Shown here: positions 50,338 to 58,549 of the stretch, piece by piece | How positions within the stretch are numbered: position 1 is the stretch's first letter | Layout of the letters: every line of letters starts with the position of its first letter | Assembly (NCBI RefSeq): GCF_001425625.1 | Contig: NZ_LMCP01000023.1 | Coordinates: forward strand, 1,428-65,427 | Direction: 5' to 3' | Length of the DNA: 64,000 bases | From: Mesorhizobium sp. Root102 | Lineage (GTDB): Bacteria > Pseudomonadota > Alphaproteobacteria > Rhizobiales > Rhizobiaceae | Translations under genes and position numbers: made by a program | The notes under the pieces: model-generated | Databases searched by the model: none | Told to the model about the DNA's origin: nothing | Seen by the model: only the letters and a program-made list of their open reading frames with translations

Positions 50338-51297
50338 CTAAAACAGCGCCTTCAGCTCCGGCAGCTTGTCGTTGACCAGCCAGCCATAGTAATTCTCCTC
50401 GGGCAGCTTTTCCGGCTCGCCGGTAGCGCGGCGCCTGTCGTTCTCCGCCTTTAGCGCATCGGCGCGCTGCTCCGGATTGCCGACATTGTAGAGCGTGGCG
50501 GTCAGCCCCGGATTGCCCGAAATGTCGAAGCCGGCAATGCGCTTGTAGGCGTCGATCGATTTCCTGATCGTTGCCGCCACGTAAGGCAGCGTCAGGTCGG
50601 GATCCATGATGGTCTTGTAGACCGAATTGGGATCGGCGACGTCAAGCTTCGGCAGGCCCGAAACCTTGTGCACGAGATCGCTCATCTGCAAGGCCGTCAG
50701 CGGGTTGAGCTGGCCGAGGCCGAAGGTCTGGCCGGCATAATATGGCTGGAAGAAGGTGGCGCCGAAGCGGTCGTCGGGAAAGCTTGTCCCGCCGACGGAC
50801 TTGCCGCGAAACGAATGGTTCCACACCTGCTCGCGGCATTCCCATAGATCATAGCTGTCCGACATTGCGGCGCATTTCTTGAATTCCGGCCGCTGCACGA
50901 AATCCGTGATGTCCTCGCCGTCATAGGCGAAGGACAGCTTGCTGGAGAGGTAGGAGATCGCCTTGACGTAGTAGGTCTGCAGCCGGTCATAAGCGTCGAC
51001 ATTGTAGGTATGCTCGCCGACGATGGCGCCGACTATGTGCATCGGATCGATGCCGTAGGTGGCTGCTGCCTTCTTAATCTTGCCGCGCAGATCGGCGTCG
51101 TTCTGCAGCAGGGCGTAAACCTTGCGGTACTTTGCCTGGAAGGTGGTGTTGGTGGCCTGGGTGCGCCGGCTGGAGGCGCCGGGAATGTCAGGCTGCTCCG
51201 CATTGCGGTTTCCCGGCGGCACCAATGTTGCCGCCTCAGTCGCGAACAGCGTCGCCGCCAGCGTCAAGCCGAGAATGATCAAGATCAGTTTTTTCAT
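50338..51297 (-). CDS. DUF1402 family exported protein with lysozyme-like motifs
   Basis: 319 residues from ATG 51297, with signal peptide MKKLILIILGLTLAATLFAT. The mature protein shows AATYGIDPMHIVGAIVGEHT (a catalytic-Glu-like position), YYAGQTFGLGQLNPLTALQM (GxGQ) and GNPGLTATLYNVGNPEQRAD (YNVG). This motif order resembles lytic transglycosylases, so it may act on peptidoglycan in the periplasm; that is inference from motif order only. DUF1402 is common in rhizobia. It is downstream of hslU on the same strand across a strong hairpin. Confidence 0.75.
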   Translation of the reverse strand: MKKLILIILGLTLAATLFATEAATLVPPGNRNAEQPDIPGASSRRTQATNTTFQAKYRKVYALLQNDADLRGKIKKAAATYGIDPMHIVGAIVGEHTYNVDAYDRLQTYYVKAISYLSSKLSFAYDGEDITDFVQRPEFKKCAAMSDSYDLWECREQVWNHSFRGKSVGGTSFPDDRFGATFFQPYYAGQTFGLGQLNPLTALQMSDLVHKVSGLPKLDVADPNSVYKTIMDPDLTLPYVAATIRKSIDAYKRIAGFDISGNPGLTATLYNVGNPEQRADALKAENDRRRATGEPEKLPEENYYGWLVNDKLPELKALF

Positions 51298-51442
51298 GCG
51301 CCGCCGCCCAAGCAATTCCAGGAAAGTGTGAAACGGTTTTCCGTCCGGAATTGCGTCAAACCAAGAGATCGAGAATTGTCGCGCAAACTAGGTAAAGCTC
51401 TTGGTCGAGTCGAGAGCACCCCTTCACCCGGCACTACGAAAG

Positions 51443-51468
51443 GTGGCCAGATGGTACCATCTGGCCAC
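51443..51468. repeat. Perfect 26-base palindrome
   Basis: The 13-base half-site GTGGCCAGATGGT is followed at once by its exact reverse complement (51443-51468), centred on GGTACC. It lies between hslU and the DUF1402 gene and is not followed by a T run in either direction. It could be a DNA-binding site or cruciform rather than a terminator. Confidence 0.6.
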
Positions 51469-51502
51469 ACATGATTTTGTTTGCCGGAAAATGTGCCTGA
51501 GC

Positions 51503-51526
51503 CGGCGCCGGAACAACCCGGCGCCG
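51503..51526 (-). terminator. GC-rich hairpin after hslU
   Basis: Arms CGGCGCCGG (51503-51511) and CCGGCGCCG (51518-51526) with a 6-base loop, four bases after the hslU stop codon. The U run is poor, so it may be a weak terminator or a 3' stabiliser. Confidence 0.5.
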
Positions 51527-51530
51527 TCGT

Positions 51531-52844
51531 TTAAAGGATGAATCGCGACAAATCCGTGTTTCGCGACAGGTCGCCGACATGCTTTTCCACATAGGCGGCG
51601 TCGATGGTGACGCTCGTTCCGTTGCGGTCGGGCGCGTCGTAGGAGATTTCGTCCAGCACCCGCTCCATCACCGTCTGCAGCCGCCTTGCGCCGATGTTCT
51701 CGACGCTGGCGTTGAGGTCGACAGCGATGCCGGCCAGCGAATCGATGGCATCGTCGGTGAAGGTCAGGTCGACGCCCTCGGTCTTCATCAGGGCGATATA
51801 TTGCTTGATCAGGCTGGCTTCGGTCTCGGTCAGGATGCGGACGAAATCGTCCTTCTCCAGCGCCCGCAGCTCGACGCGGATCGGCAGGCGGCCCTGCAAT
51901 TCCGGCAGCAGGTCGGACGGCTTCGAGACATGGAACGCGCCGGAGGCTATGAAGAGTATGTGGTCGGTCTTCAACGGTCCGTATTTGGTGGCCACCGTCG
52001 TGCCTTCGATCAGCGGCAGCAGGTCGCGCTGCACGCCTTCGCGAGAAACGCCGGCGCCCATGCCGCCTTCACGCGACGCGATCTTGTCGATCTCATCGAG
52101 GAAGACGATGCCGTCGTTCTCCGTCGCATCGAGCGCCCGGCGCACCACTTCGTCCTGGTCGAGCAGCTTGTCGGACTCGTCATTGACCAGCAGGTCGTAG
52201 GATTCCTTCACCGTCGTCTTGCGCGTCTTGGTCTTCTTGCCGCCCATCGCCTTCGACAGCATGTCGTTGATGTTCAGCACGCCGATATTGGCACCCGGCA
52301 TGCCGGGGATTTCGAAGCCGGGCATGCCGCCATTGCCGGTGTCGGCGACCTCGACCTCGATCTCCTTGTCGTCGAGCTCGCCGTCGCGCAATTTCTTGCG
52401 GAAGCTATCGCGGGTGGCCGGGCTCGCCGTCTTGCCGACAAGCGCTTCCAGCACGCGTTCCTCGGCGTTGACGTGGGCGCGCGCCTTGACGTCCTCGCGC
52501 ATCTTCTCGCGCACCAGCCCGATGGCGATCTCGACCAGGTCGCGAATAATCTGCTCGACATCGCGGCCGACATAGCCGACTTCGGTGAACTTGGTCGCCT
52601 CGACCTTGACGAAAGGCGCGCCGGCAAGACGCGCCAGGCGACGCGAGATCTCGGTCTTGCCGACGCCGGTCGGCCCGATCATCAGGATGTTCTTCGGCAT
52701 CACCTCATCGCGCATCTGGCCTTCCAACTGCTGGCGGCGCCAGCGGTTGCGCAAGGCAATAGCCACGGCGCGCTTGGCGTCCTTCTGGCCAATGATGAAG
52801 CGGTCGAGTTCCGAAACGATTTCGCGGGGAGAAAATGTGCTCAT
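51531..52844 (-). CDS. hslU: ATP-dependent protease ATPase subunit HslU
   Basis: AAA+ unfoldase that feeds proteins to the HslV peptidase; 437 residues from ATG 52844. N-terminus STFSPREIVSELDRFIIGQK, Walker A NILMIGPTGVGKTEISRRLA, pore loop FTEVGYVGRDVEQIIRDLVE, Walker B NDGIVFLDEIDKIASREGGM and the conserved C-terminal NTDLSRFIL. The usual hslV-hslU pair is here separated by two genes. Confidence 0.96.
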   Translation of the reverse strand: MSTFSPREIVSELDRFIIGQKDAKRAVAIALRNRWRRQQLEGQMRDEVMPKNILMIGPTGVGKTEISRRLARLAGAPFVKVEATKFTEVGYVGRDVEQIIRDLVEIAIGLVREKMREDVKARAHVNAEERVLEALVGKTASPATRDSFRKKLRDGELDDKEIEVEVADTGNGGMPGFEIPGMPGANIGVLNINDMLSKAMGGKKTKTRKTTVKESYDLLVNDESDKLLDQDEVVRRALDATENDGIVFLDEIDKIASREGGMGAGVSREGVQRDLLPLIEGTTVATKYGPLKTDHILFIASGAFHVSKPSDLLPELQGRLPIRVELRALEKDDFVRILTETEASLIKQYIALMKTEGVDLTFTDDAIDSLAGIAVDLNASVENIGARRLQTVMERVLDEISYDAPDRNGTSVTIDAAYVEKHVGDLSRNTDLSRFIL

Positions 52845-52848
52845 ATCA

Positions 52849-53448
52849 CTAAATTCCACTTTGCCACTGCTTGATGGCCTCGAACGGATGCAGCAGCATG
52901 ATCACGTTGAGTGTCAGATTGTCCCGGATGAGATAGCCGGTACCGAGTTCGAAGAGGATGGCGAGGCTGACGATCACCCATATAGGTAGCCTTCGCGCCA
53001 TCACAAATCCCAGCACCATGGCCAGTGTGTCGGACACCGAATTGATGACGCTGTCGCCGTAGTAATCGAGCGAGATGGTGCCTGCGCGGTACCGGTCGAT
53101 GATGAACGGGCTGTTCTCGAGCAATTCCCAGCCGCCCTCGATGAGGACGGCGAAGGCCAGCCGGAGCCCGATCGGCGAACGCGGGAACAGGAATCGCGCC
53201 AGAGCGTAAAACAGGAAGCCGTGGATGAGGTGCGAAAAGGTGTACCAGTCCGAAATGTGCTGGGAATTCTCCGAACTCTGCACGACACCCTGCCAGAGCT
53301 TGACGTAGCCGCAGGTGCAGATCGGTGTCCGGCCCATGCCGTAGAGCGCCCCGGCCTGGAAGATGATCATCGCGAGCACGAGCAGAAGCCCCATCCGCCA
53401 GCTGTCTTCATAGGCCGAATAGCTGCCGTCCCTGACCGGTGTCGTCAT
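52849..53448 (-). CDS. DUF2585 family membrane protein
   Basis: Inner-membrane protein of 199 residues from ATG 53448, with five or so hydrophobic segments. The family blocks GRTPICTCGYVKLWQGVVQS, SSENSQHISDWYTFSHLIHG, RLAFAVLIEGGWELLENSPF and DSVINSVSDTLAMVLGFVMA are plain. Unknown function, widespread in Rhizobiales. It overlaps nothing and ends four bases before hslU starts, so the two are cotranscribed. Confidence 0.9.
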   Translation of the reverse strand: MTTPVRDGSYSAYEDSWRMGLLLVLAMIIFQAGALYGMGRTPICTCGYVKLWQGVVQSSENSQHISDWYTFSHLIHGFLFYALARFLFPRSPIGLRLAFAVLIEGGWELLENSPFIIDRYRAGTISLDYYGDSVINSVSDTLAMVLGFVMARRLPIWVIVSLAILFELGTGYLIRDNLTLNVIMLLHPFEAIKQWQSGI

Positions 53449-53452
53449 CGGA

Positions 53453-54016
53453 TCATTTCCCCTCTTCCGCGTCGCTCGCTTCGGCATCGACGGCCATCAG
53501 AACGACGTCGCCATAGATCGATTGCCTGCGGTCGATAGGCGTGAATCCAGCCTTTTCATAGGCGCGGATGGCCCGTCCGTTGGCCGGATTCGGGTCAATG
53601 ATGACGCGCGGGACGCCTTCCCCGAAAAGCTGTTCGACGAACTGACGCACGATCGCAGAGCCATGGCCGAGCCCGACCAGCTCCGGCCGGCCGATCGAAA
53701 GGTCGATGCCGAGCGTCCCGAACGGCTGGTCGGCATAGGGATGGTCGTCTTCCAGATGCGGATCGTAGCTTTGCAGATAGGCAATCGGCTTGCCGTCGAG
53801 CTCGACGATCAGCGGCTCGACGGAAATGCTATCGATGTGCTGGCGAATCCCAGCGATTTCAGTCTCCGGATCGTCCCACCACTCCGCAACATGCGGCTCT
53901 GCCAACCAGCCGGCTATCATCGGCAGGTCTTTCTCGGTCACCGGCCGAAAATCGTAGAGCGAGCCCGATTCATCCCGATGAGACCGGGATGGGGCTCTAT
54001 CTTCCTGTTTGACCAT
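53453..54016 (-). CDS. GNAT family N-acetyltransferase
   Basis: Acetyltransferase of 187 residues from ATG 54016. Blocks are LYDFRPVTEKDLPMIAGWLA, PHVAEWWDDPETEIAGIRQH, then DHPYADQPFGTLGIDLSIGR and the acetyl-CoA block RVIIDPNPANGRAIRAYEKA. It is most like the aminoglycoside 6'-N-acetyltransferase and siderophore-acetylating branch (Acetyltransf_8), but the substrate is unknown. Its ribosome site GGAGAAG is provided by a palindromic repeat at 54014-54056. It lies between hslV and the DUF2585 gene. Confidence 0.85.
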   Translation of the reverse strand: MVKQEDRAPSRSHRDESGSLYDFRPVTEKDLPMIAGWLAEPHVAEWWDDPETEIAGIRQHIDSISVEPLIVELDGKPIAYLQSYDPHLEDDHPYADQPFGTLGIDLSIGRPELVGLGHGSAIVRQFVEQLFGEGVPRVIIDPNPANGRAIRAYEKAGFTPIDRRQSIYGDVVLMAVDAEASDAEEGK

Positions 54017-54056
54017 GATCTTCTCCGAAAACCGGTTTCCACTTTTCGGGATCATG
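54014..54056. repeat. Short palindromic repeat (CATGATC...GATCATG type)
   Basis: CATGATC and GATCATG outer arms enclose CCGAAAACCGG and CCACTTTTCGGG, giving a hairpin of the kind dispersed between genes in rhizobia. It overlaps the start of the acetyltransferase gene and supplies its ribosome site. A related copy lies at 56585-56654. Confidence 0.65.
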
Positions 54057-54066
54057 ATCGGCCTTT

Positions 54067-54618
54067 TCAGGCGACATCGAGCGTTTCGACAACAAAATTG
54101 TTGTTGGTGTAGACGCAGATGTCGGACGCTATCTGCATCGCCTTGCGGGCGATCTCCTCGGCGTCCTTATCGCTGTCCATCAGCGCGCGTGCCGCGGCCA
54201 GCGCGTAATTGCCACCCGAACCGATGGCCATGACGCCAAATTCGGGTTCGAGCACGTCGCCGGTGCCGGTCAGCGCCAGCGAGACCGACTTGTCGGCAAC
54301 CAGCATCATTGCTTCCAGCCGGCGCAGATAGCGGTCGGTGCGCCAGTCCTTGGCGAGTTCGACACAGGCGCGCGTCAACTGGTCGGGATATTGTTCGAGC
54401 TTGGCCTCGAGCCGCTCCAGCAGCGTGAAGGCGTCGGCGGTGGCGCCGGCGAAACCGGCGATCACATTGCCGCCCTTGCCGATGCGGCGCACCTTTTTGG
54501 CGTTGCCCTTCATGATGGTCTGGCCAAGGCTGACCTGGCCGTCGCCGGCGATCACCACCTTGTTGCCTTTGCGCACCGTCACGATGGTCGTGGCGTGCAT
54601 GGTCAATTCATTAGACAT
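54067..54618 (-). CDS. hslV: ATP-dependent protease peptidase subunit HslV
   Basis: Proteasome-like threonine peptidase partner of HslU; 183 residues from ATG 54618, behind AGGA. After a propeptide of nine residues (MSNELTMHA) the mature Thr1 begins TTIVTVRKGNKVVIAGDGQV. Further blocks are GKGGNVIAGFAGATADAFTL and GVMAIGSGGNYALAAARALM. It is divergent from hisB, as in other Rhizobiales. Confidence 0.96.
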   Translation of the reverse strand: MSNELTMHATTIVTVRKGNKVVIAGDGQVSLGQTIMKGNAKKVRRIGKGGNVIAGFAGATADAFTLLERLEAKLEQYPDQLTRACVELAKDWRTDRYLRRLEAMMLVADKSVSLALTGTGDVLEPEFGVMAIGSGGNYALAAARALMDSDKDAEEIARKAMQIASDICVYTNNNFVVETLDVA

Positions 54619-54849
54619 TTCCTGGCTCCGAGCAGCGCCATCCCAAAAAAGGCGATTGGCGCGGTACGAGTAACTTTGATCGGCCATATGTATGCATAGG
54701 GTCGGTGATTGCAAACGGCTCGATACCGTCCGGGATGGCAACTGGCAATCGCGGGATCATGCTGCTAGAAGGCTTTCGTTTTCAAGCCTGCGAGCGCTTG
54801 AAGCCTCTGAGCTGGTCACGATGTGAACCTCTGGGACAAGGATAGAGAG

Positions 54850-55449
54850 ATGCCGACCCGTTCCGCCGAAGCGAGCCGCAAGACCAAGGAAACCGACATC
54901 TCCGTGTCGGTCCATGTCGACGGCTCCGGCAAGTCGGATATCGCCACGGGGGTCGGCTTCTTCGACCATATGCTTGACCAGCTGTCGCGCCACTCGCTGA
55001 TCGACATGACGGTCAAGACCAGGGGCGATCTGCACATCGACGACCATCACACGGTCGAGGACACCGGCATCGCGCTCGGCCAGGCATTGACCAAGGCGCT
55101 CGGCGAGCGGCGCGGCATCATGCGCTATGCCTCGATCGACCTTGCCATGGACGAGACGCTGACGCGCGCGGCTATCGACGTATCCGGCCGTCCGTTCCTG
55201 GTCTGGAACGTTTCCTTCTCGTCGCCGAAGATCGGCACGTTCGACACCGAACTGGTGCGCGAGTTCTTCCACGCGCTGGCGCAGAACGCCGGCATCACGC
55301 TGCATGTCACCAACCATTACGGCGCCAACAACCACCATATCGCCGAGACCTGCTTCAAGGCGGTGGCGCGTGCGCTGCGCGCGGCTCTCGAACGCGATCC
55401 GCGCCAGCCGGACGCGGTTCCTTCCACCAAGGGATCGTTGAAGGGGTAA
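54850..55449 (+). CDS. hisB: Imidazoleglycerol-phosphate dehydratase HisB
   Basis: Sixth step of histidine synthesis; 199 residues from ATG 54850. The start extends the usual core by about 10 residues (MPTRSAEASRKTKETDISVS). Metal-binding His blocks are VGFFDHMLDQLSRHSLIDM, HIDDHHTVEDTGIALGQAL and THYGANNHHIAETCFKAVAR-like sequence. It is first in the his operon, divergent from hslV. Confidence 0.95.
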   Translation: MPTRSAEASRKTKETDISVSVHVDGSGKSDIATGVGFFDHMLDQLSRHSLIDMTVKTRGDLHIDDHHTVEDTGIALGQALTKALGERRGIMRYASIDLAMDETLTRAAIDVSGRPFLVWNVSFSSPKIGTFDTELVREFFHALAQNAGITLHVTNHYGANNHHIAETCFKAVARALRAALERDPRQPDAVPSTKGSLKG

Positions 55450-55453
55450 GGTT

Positions 55454-55933
55454 ATGGCCATCTACGTCGTGATGGAACCGCCCGGCCGCAGCGAGAAGGT
55501 CGATACGACGGCCTTTGTCCGCGATGGCTTCACCTGGCTGGGTTTTCTGGTGCCGCCATTATGGTTCGCCTGGCATCGGCTGTGGATCGAAGCAGCGCTC
55601 GCCTTCGTCATCATGGGCCTGTTTTCGATGGTGGGCGAAAAGCTCGGCCTTGGACTGGCCGGCTCGCTGCTGTCGCTGCTGGTTTCGCTCTATGTCGGCC
55701 TGGAAGGGCAGGGGTTGCGCATCGCGGCACTTCGCCGGTGCGGCTGGCACGAATGGGGCGTGGTTCAGGCCGGCAGGCTTGACGATGCCGATACGCGCTA
55801 TGCGCTGGAAGCGGAAGCGCTTGCCGATGAGGTTGCGCCGCCGGTGCAACGCATGGTCCCGGACGCTGCCCTCGCGCGGCCAGCGCAGCCGGGCATGGCG
55901 CTGGGGCTGACCCACATCCCGGGAAGACGCTGA
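55454..55933 (+). CDS. DUF2628 family membrane protein
   Basis: 159 residues from ATG 55454, four bases after hisB. Two hydrophobic helices (LWIEAALAFVIMGLFSMVGE and AGSLLSLLVSLYVGLEGQGL) follow the family block DGFTWLGFLVPPLWFAWHRL. The C-terminal half is cytoplasmic. Function unknown. The family is commonly found in rhizobial his operons, so it may be a convenience of operon structure. Confidence 0.85.
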   Translation: MAIYVVMEPPGRSEKVDTTAFVRDGFTWLGFLVPPLWFAWHRLWIEAALAFVIMGLFSMVGEKLGLGLAGSLLSLLVSLYVGLEGQGLRIAALRRCGWHEWGVVQAGRLDDADTRYALEAEALADEVAPPVQRMVPDAALARPAQPGMALGLTHIPGRR

Positions 55934-55934
55934 C

Positions 55935-56585
55935 ATGCGGGTTGCGATCATCGACTACGGCTCGGGCAATCTGCGCTCGGCCACCAAGGCTTTCGAGCGC
56001 GCCGCGCGTGAAGCCGGCATATTAGCGGACATCGACTTGACATCAGATGCCGAAAAGGTCCGCACCGCCGACCGCATCGTCCTGCCCGGCGTCGGCGCCT
56101 ATGCCGACTGCGCGGCCGGTCTGCATGCCGTCGAAGGCATGTGGGAAGCGGTCGAGGAGGTGGCTATCGACAAGGGCCGGCCTTTCCTGGGTATCTGCGT
56201 CGGCATGCAGCTGATGTCCGAGCGCGGCCTGGAAAAGACAATTACCAACGGCTTCGGCTGGATATCAGGCGACGTCAAGGAGATCACGCCCGCCGATCCC
56301 TCACTGAAGATCCCGCAGATCGGCTGGAACACGATCGAGCTCAAACGCCAGCATCCGCTGTTTGCGGGCATTCCGACCGGGCCTAAAGGGCTGCACGCCT
56401 ATTTCGTGCATTCCTATCATCTCGATGCGCGCAAGGCGGACGAAGTTCTGGCGGTGGCCGACTATGGTGGCCCGGTGACGGCGACCGTCGCTCGCGACAA
56501 TCTCGTCGGCACGCAGTTCCATCCCGAAAAGAGCCAGGCGCTGGGCCTGGCGCTGATCACCAATTTCCTGCGCTGGAGGCCCTAG
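55935..56585 (+). CDS. hisH: Imidazole glycerol phosphate synthase glutaminase subunit HisH
   Basis: Releases ammonia from glutamine for HisF; 216 residues. Class I glutaminase triad: Cys in RPFLGICVGMQLMSERGLEK, His and Glu in NLVGTQFHPEKSQALGLALI. The N-terminus MRVAIIDYGSGNLRSATKAF is standard. Confidence 0.96.
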   Translation: MRVAIIDYGSGNLRSATKAFERAAREAGILADIDLTSDAEKVRTADRIVLPGVGAYADCAAGLHAVEGMWEAVEEVAIDKGRPFLGICVGMQLMSERGLEKTITNGFGWISGDVKEITPADPSLKIPQIGWNTIELKRQHPLFAGIPTGPKGLHAYFVHSYHLDARKADEVLAVADYGGPVTATVARDNLVGTQFHPEKSQALGLALITNFLRWRP

Positions 56586-56654
56586 AGCATGATCCCGAAA
56601 GTGGACACCGGTTTTCTCGGACAAACGGTTCCCGTTTGTCCAGAGATCATGCTC
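56585..56654. repeat. Palindromic repeat between hisH and DUF1330 gene
   Basis: GAGCATGATC (56585-56594) and GATCATGCTC (56645-56654) are perfect 10-base outer arms. An inner hairpin GGACAAACGG (56619-56628) and CCGTTTGTCC (56632-56641) lies within. The core CCCGAAAGTGG is shared in reverse with the copy at 54014-54056. It is intergenic in the his operon. Confidence 0.7.
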
Positions 56655-56671
56655 AAACAAGGGGATAAACC

Positions 56672-56962
56672 ATGAGCAAGAAGGGCTATTGGATGGCGAT
56701 GATCGATGTCCGCGATCCCGAGGTTTACAAGCAGTACATCGAGGCGAATGCCGTCGCCTTTGCGAAATATGGCGCGAAATTCGCGGTGCGGGCCGGCCGC
56801 CATGAGAGCCCGGAAGGACAGACCGGAAACCGTCACGTGCTGGTGGAGTTCGAATCCTACGACAAGGCGGTCGAATGCTATCATTCGCCGGAATATCAGC
56901 ATGCCTCGAAATTCCGGCTTGCCGCCTCATCAGGCCATTTCGTCATCGTTGAAGGCGCCTGA
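56672..56962 (+). CDS. DUF1330 family protein in the his operon
   Basis: A 96-residue protein of the DUF1330 family, beginning MSKKGYWMAMIDVRDPEVYK and containing RHVLVEFESYDKAVECYHSP, with a conserved C-terminal HFVIVEGA. Family function is unknown. Four bases separate it from hisA, so it is cotranscribed with histidine genes. Confidence 0.88.
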   Translation: MSKKGYWMAMIDVRDPEVYKQYIEANAVAFAKYGAKFAVRAGRHESPEGQTGNRHVLVEFESYDKAVECYHSPEYQHASKFRLAASSGHFVIVEGA

Positions 56963-56966
56963 ACGG

Positions 56967-57716
56967 ATGATCCTTTTCCCCGCCATCGACCTCAAGGACG
57001 GCCAATGCGTGCGCCTCAAGCACGGCGACATGGCCACCGCCACCATCTACAATGACGACCCGGCGGCCCAGGCCAAAGCCTTCGAGCAGCAGGGCTTCGA
57101 ATGGCTGCATGTCGTCGACCTCAACGGCGCGTTTCAGGGCCAGAGCGTCAACAGTGCGGCGGTCGGCGCCATCCTCAAGGCGACGAAAAACCCGGTTCAA
57201 CTTGGCGGCGGCATCCGCACGCTGGCGCAGATCGAGGACTGGCTCGATCGCGGGCTGGCCCGTGTCATCCTCGGCACGGTGGCGGTGCGCGATCCCGATC
57301 TGGTCAAGCAGGCCTGCAAGGCATTCCCGGGCAAGGTGGCCGTCGGCATCGACGCCAAGGGCGGCAAGGTGGCCGTCGAGGGCTGGGCCGAGGCGTCAAG
57401 CCTCGGCGTCATCGAACTGGCAAAGAAGTTCGAGGGCGCCGGTGTCGCCGCGATCATCTACACCGACATCGACCGCGACGGCGTGCTGACCGGCATCAAC
57501 TGGGACGCCACCATCGACCTCGCCGATGCCGTGTCGATCCCGATCATCGCGTCGGGCGGCCTCGCCTCGATCGCCGACATCGTGCGCATGACCATGCCCG
57601 ACGCACAAAAGCTCGAAGGCGCGATTTCCGGCCGCGCGCTCTATGATGGCCGCATCGATCCAGCGGAGGCTCTGGCGATCCTGCAAGGCAGGCCGGCGGC
57701 GGAGACGCGATCGTGA
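56967..57716 (+). CDS. hisA: Phosphoribosylformimino-AICAR ribotide isomerase HisA
   Basis: Amadori isomerase of histidine synthesis; 249 residues, TIM barrel. Blocks: MILFPAIDLKDGQCVRLKHG (catalytic Asp near the start), QLGGGIRTLAQIEDWLDRGL and IIYTDIDRDGVLTGINWDAT (second catalytic Asp), and IIASGGLASIADIVRM. The C-terminal GRALYDGRIDPAEALAIL is typical. Its stop overlaps the next gene's GTG. Confidence 0.96.
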   Translation: MILFPAIDLKDGQCVRLKHGDMATATIYNDDPAAQAKAFEQQGFEWLHVVDLNGAFQGQSVNSAAVGAILKATKNPVQLGGGIRTLAQIEDWLDRGLARVILGTVAVRDPDLVKQACKAFPGKVAVGIDAKGGKVAVEGWAEASSLGVIELAKKFEGAGVAAIIYTDIDRDGVLTGINWDATIDLADAVSIPIIASGGLASIADIVRMTMPDAQKLEGAISGRALYDGRIDPAEALAILQGRPAAETRS

Positions 57717-58549
57717 AAATCTCCGTCATCCTGGCGTCCTACGACAGCGGTCACTACCATGGCGGCATGGGCCAGGGCCCGGACGCGCTGATATCAGGCG
57801 GTCTCGTCGACGCCCTGACCATGGCCGGCCATGACGTTATGGTTGAAGACATCGGCAAGGTCGGAGACATCCAGGAGCGCGAGATCGCCACCGGCTTTGC
57901 CGTCTGCAACGCGGTTGCCGCCGAGGTTCGCCTTGCTCGCGACAACGGTCGGTTTCCCATCGTCCTTGCCGGAAATTGCCTGACCAGTGCCGGTGCTGTC
58001 GCCGGCGAAGCCGCCGACGCGATCATCTGGGCCGACCAGCATGGCGATCTCAACACGCCCGAGACATCTACATATGGCTTTCTCGACGGCATGGCGCTGG
58101 CGACGGTGCTTGGCCTGTGCTGGCGGCCGATGGCGGTGGCAATTCCCGGCTTCAAGCCGATCGATCCGTCGCGCTGCGTGCTCGTCAACGCGCGCGATCT
58201 CGATCCAGCGGAAAAACAGCTTCTCGAGACATTGCCGATCGTGCGGACGGAATGCTCCGGGGTGGCCCGGGCGACCGATCGACTGAAAATCGCCGGCGCC
58301 AAACGCGTGCACATGCACCTCGATCTCGACGTGCACGATCCCCGGGAATTGCAGGCCAACCGTTATGTCACATCGGGCGGGCCAAACCCTGAACAACTGC
58401 GAGACGCGGCTTGCGCCATGGCGCTTGCGGTGCCGGTCGTTGGCATCACCGTATCCGCCTACGATCCGGCTTTCGACGGGCAGGCCGATGTTCCGCCGCT
58501 GGTCGGCCAGTTGCTCAACGATCTCATCGCCACGATAGAGGGCCGCTGA
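57713..58549 (+). CDS. Arginase-family protein inside the his operon, with altered metal site
   Basis: 278 residues from GTG 57713, overlapping hisA by four bases (GTGA) and hisF by one (TGATG). Arginase/agmatinase-type ureohydrolase fold: start GGMGQGPDALISGGL; DQHGD at residues 108-112 (Asp108, His110, Asp112); LDLDVHDP at 203-210 (Asp204, Asp206, Asp209). The usual GGDH motif is replaced by AGNC (residues 86-89), so one metal ligand His is a Cys. A true ureohydrolase, a variant enzyme, or a non-catalytic relative are all possible. Substrate unknown. Confidence 0.75.
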   Translation: MKISVILASYDSGHYHGGMGQGPDALISGGLVDALTMAGHDVMVEDIGKVGDIQEREIATGFAVCNAVAAEVRLARDNGRFPIVLAGNCLTSAGAVAGEAADAIIWADQHGDLNTPETSTYGFLDGMALATVLGLCWRPMAVAIPGFKPIDPSRCVLVNARDLDPAEKQLLETLPIVRTECSGVARATDRLKIAGAKRVHMHLDLDVHDPRELQANRYVTSGGPNPEQLRDAACAMALAVPVVGITVSAYDPAFDGQADVPPLVGQLLNDLIATIEGR

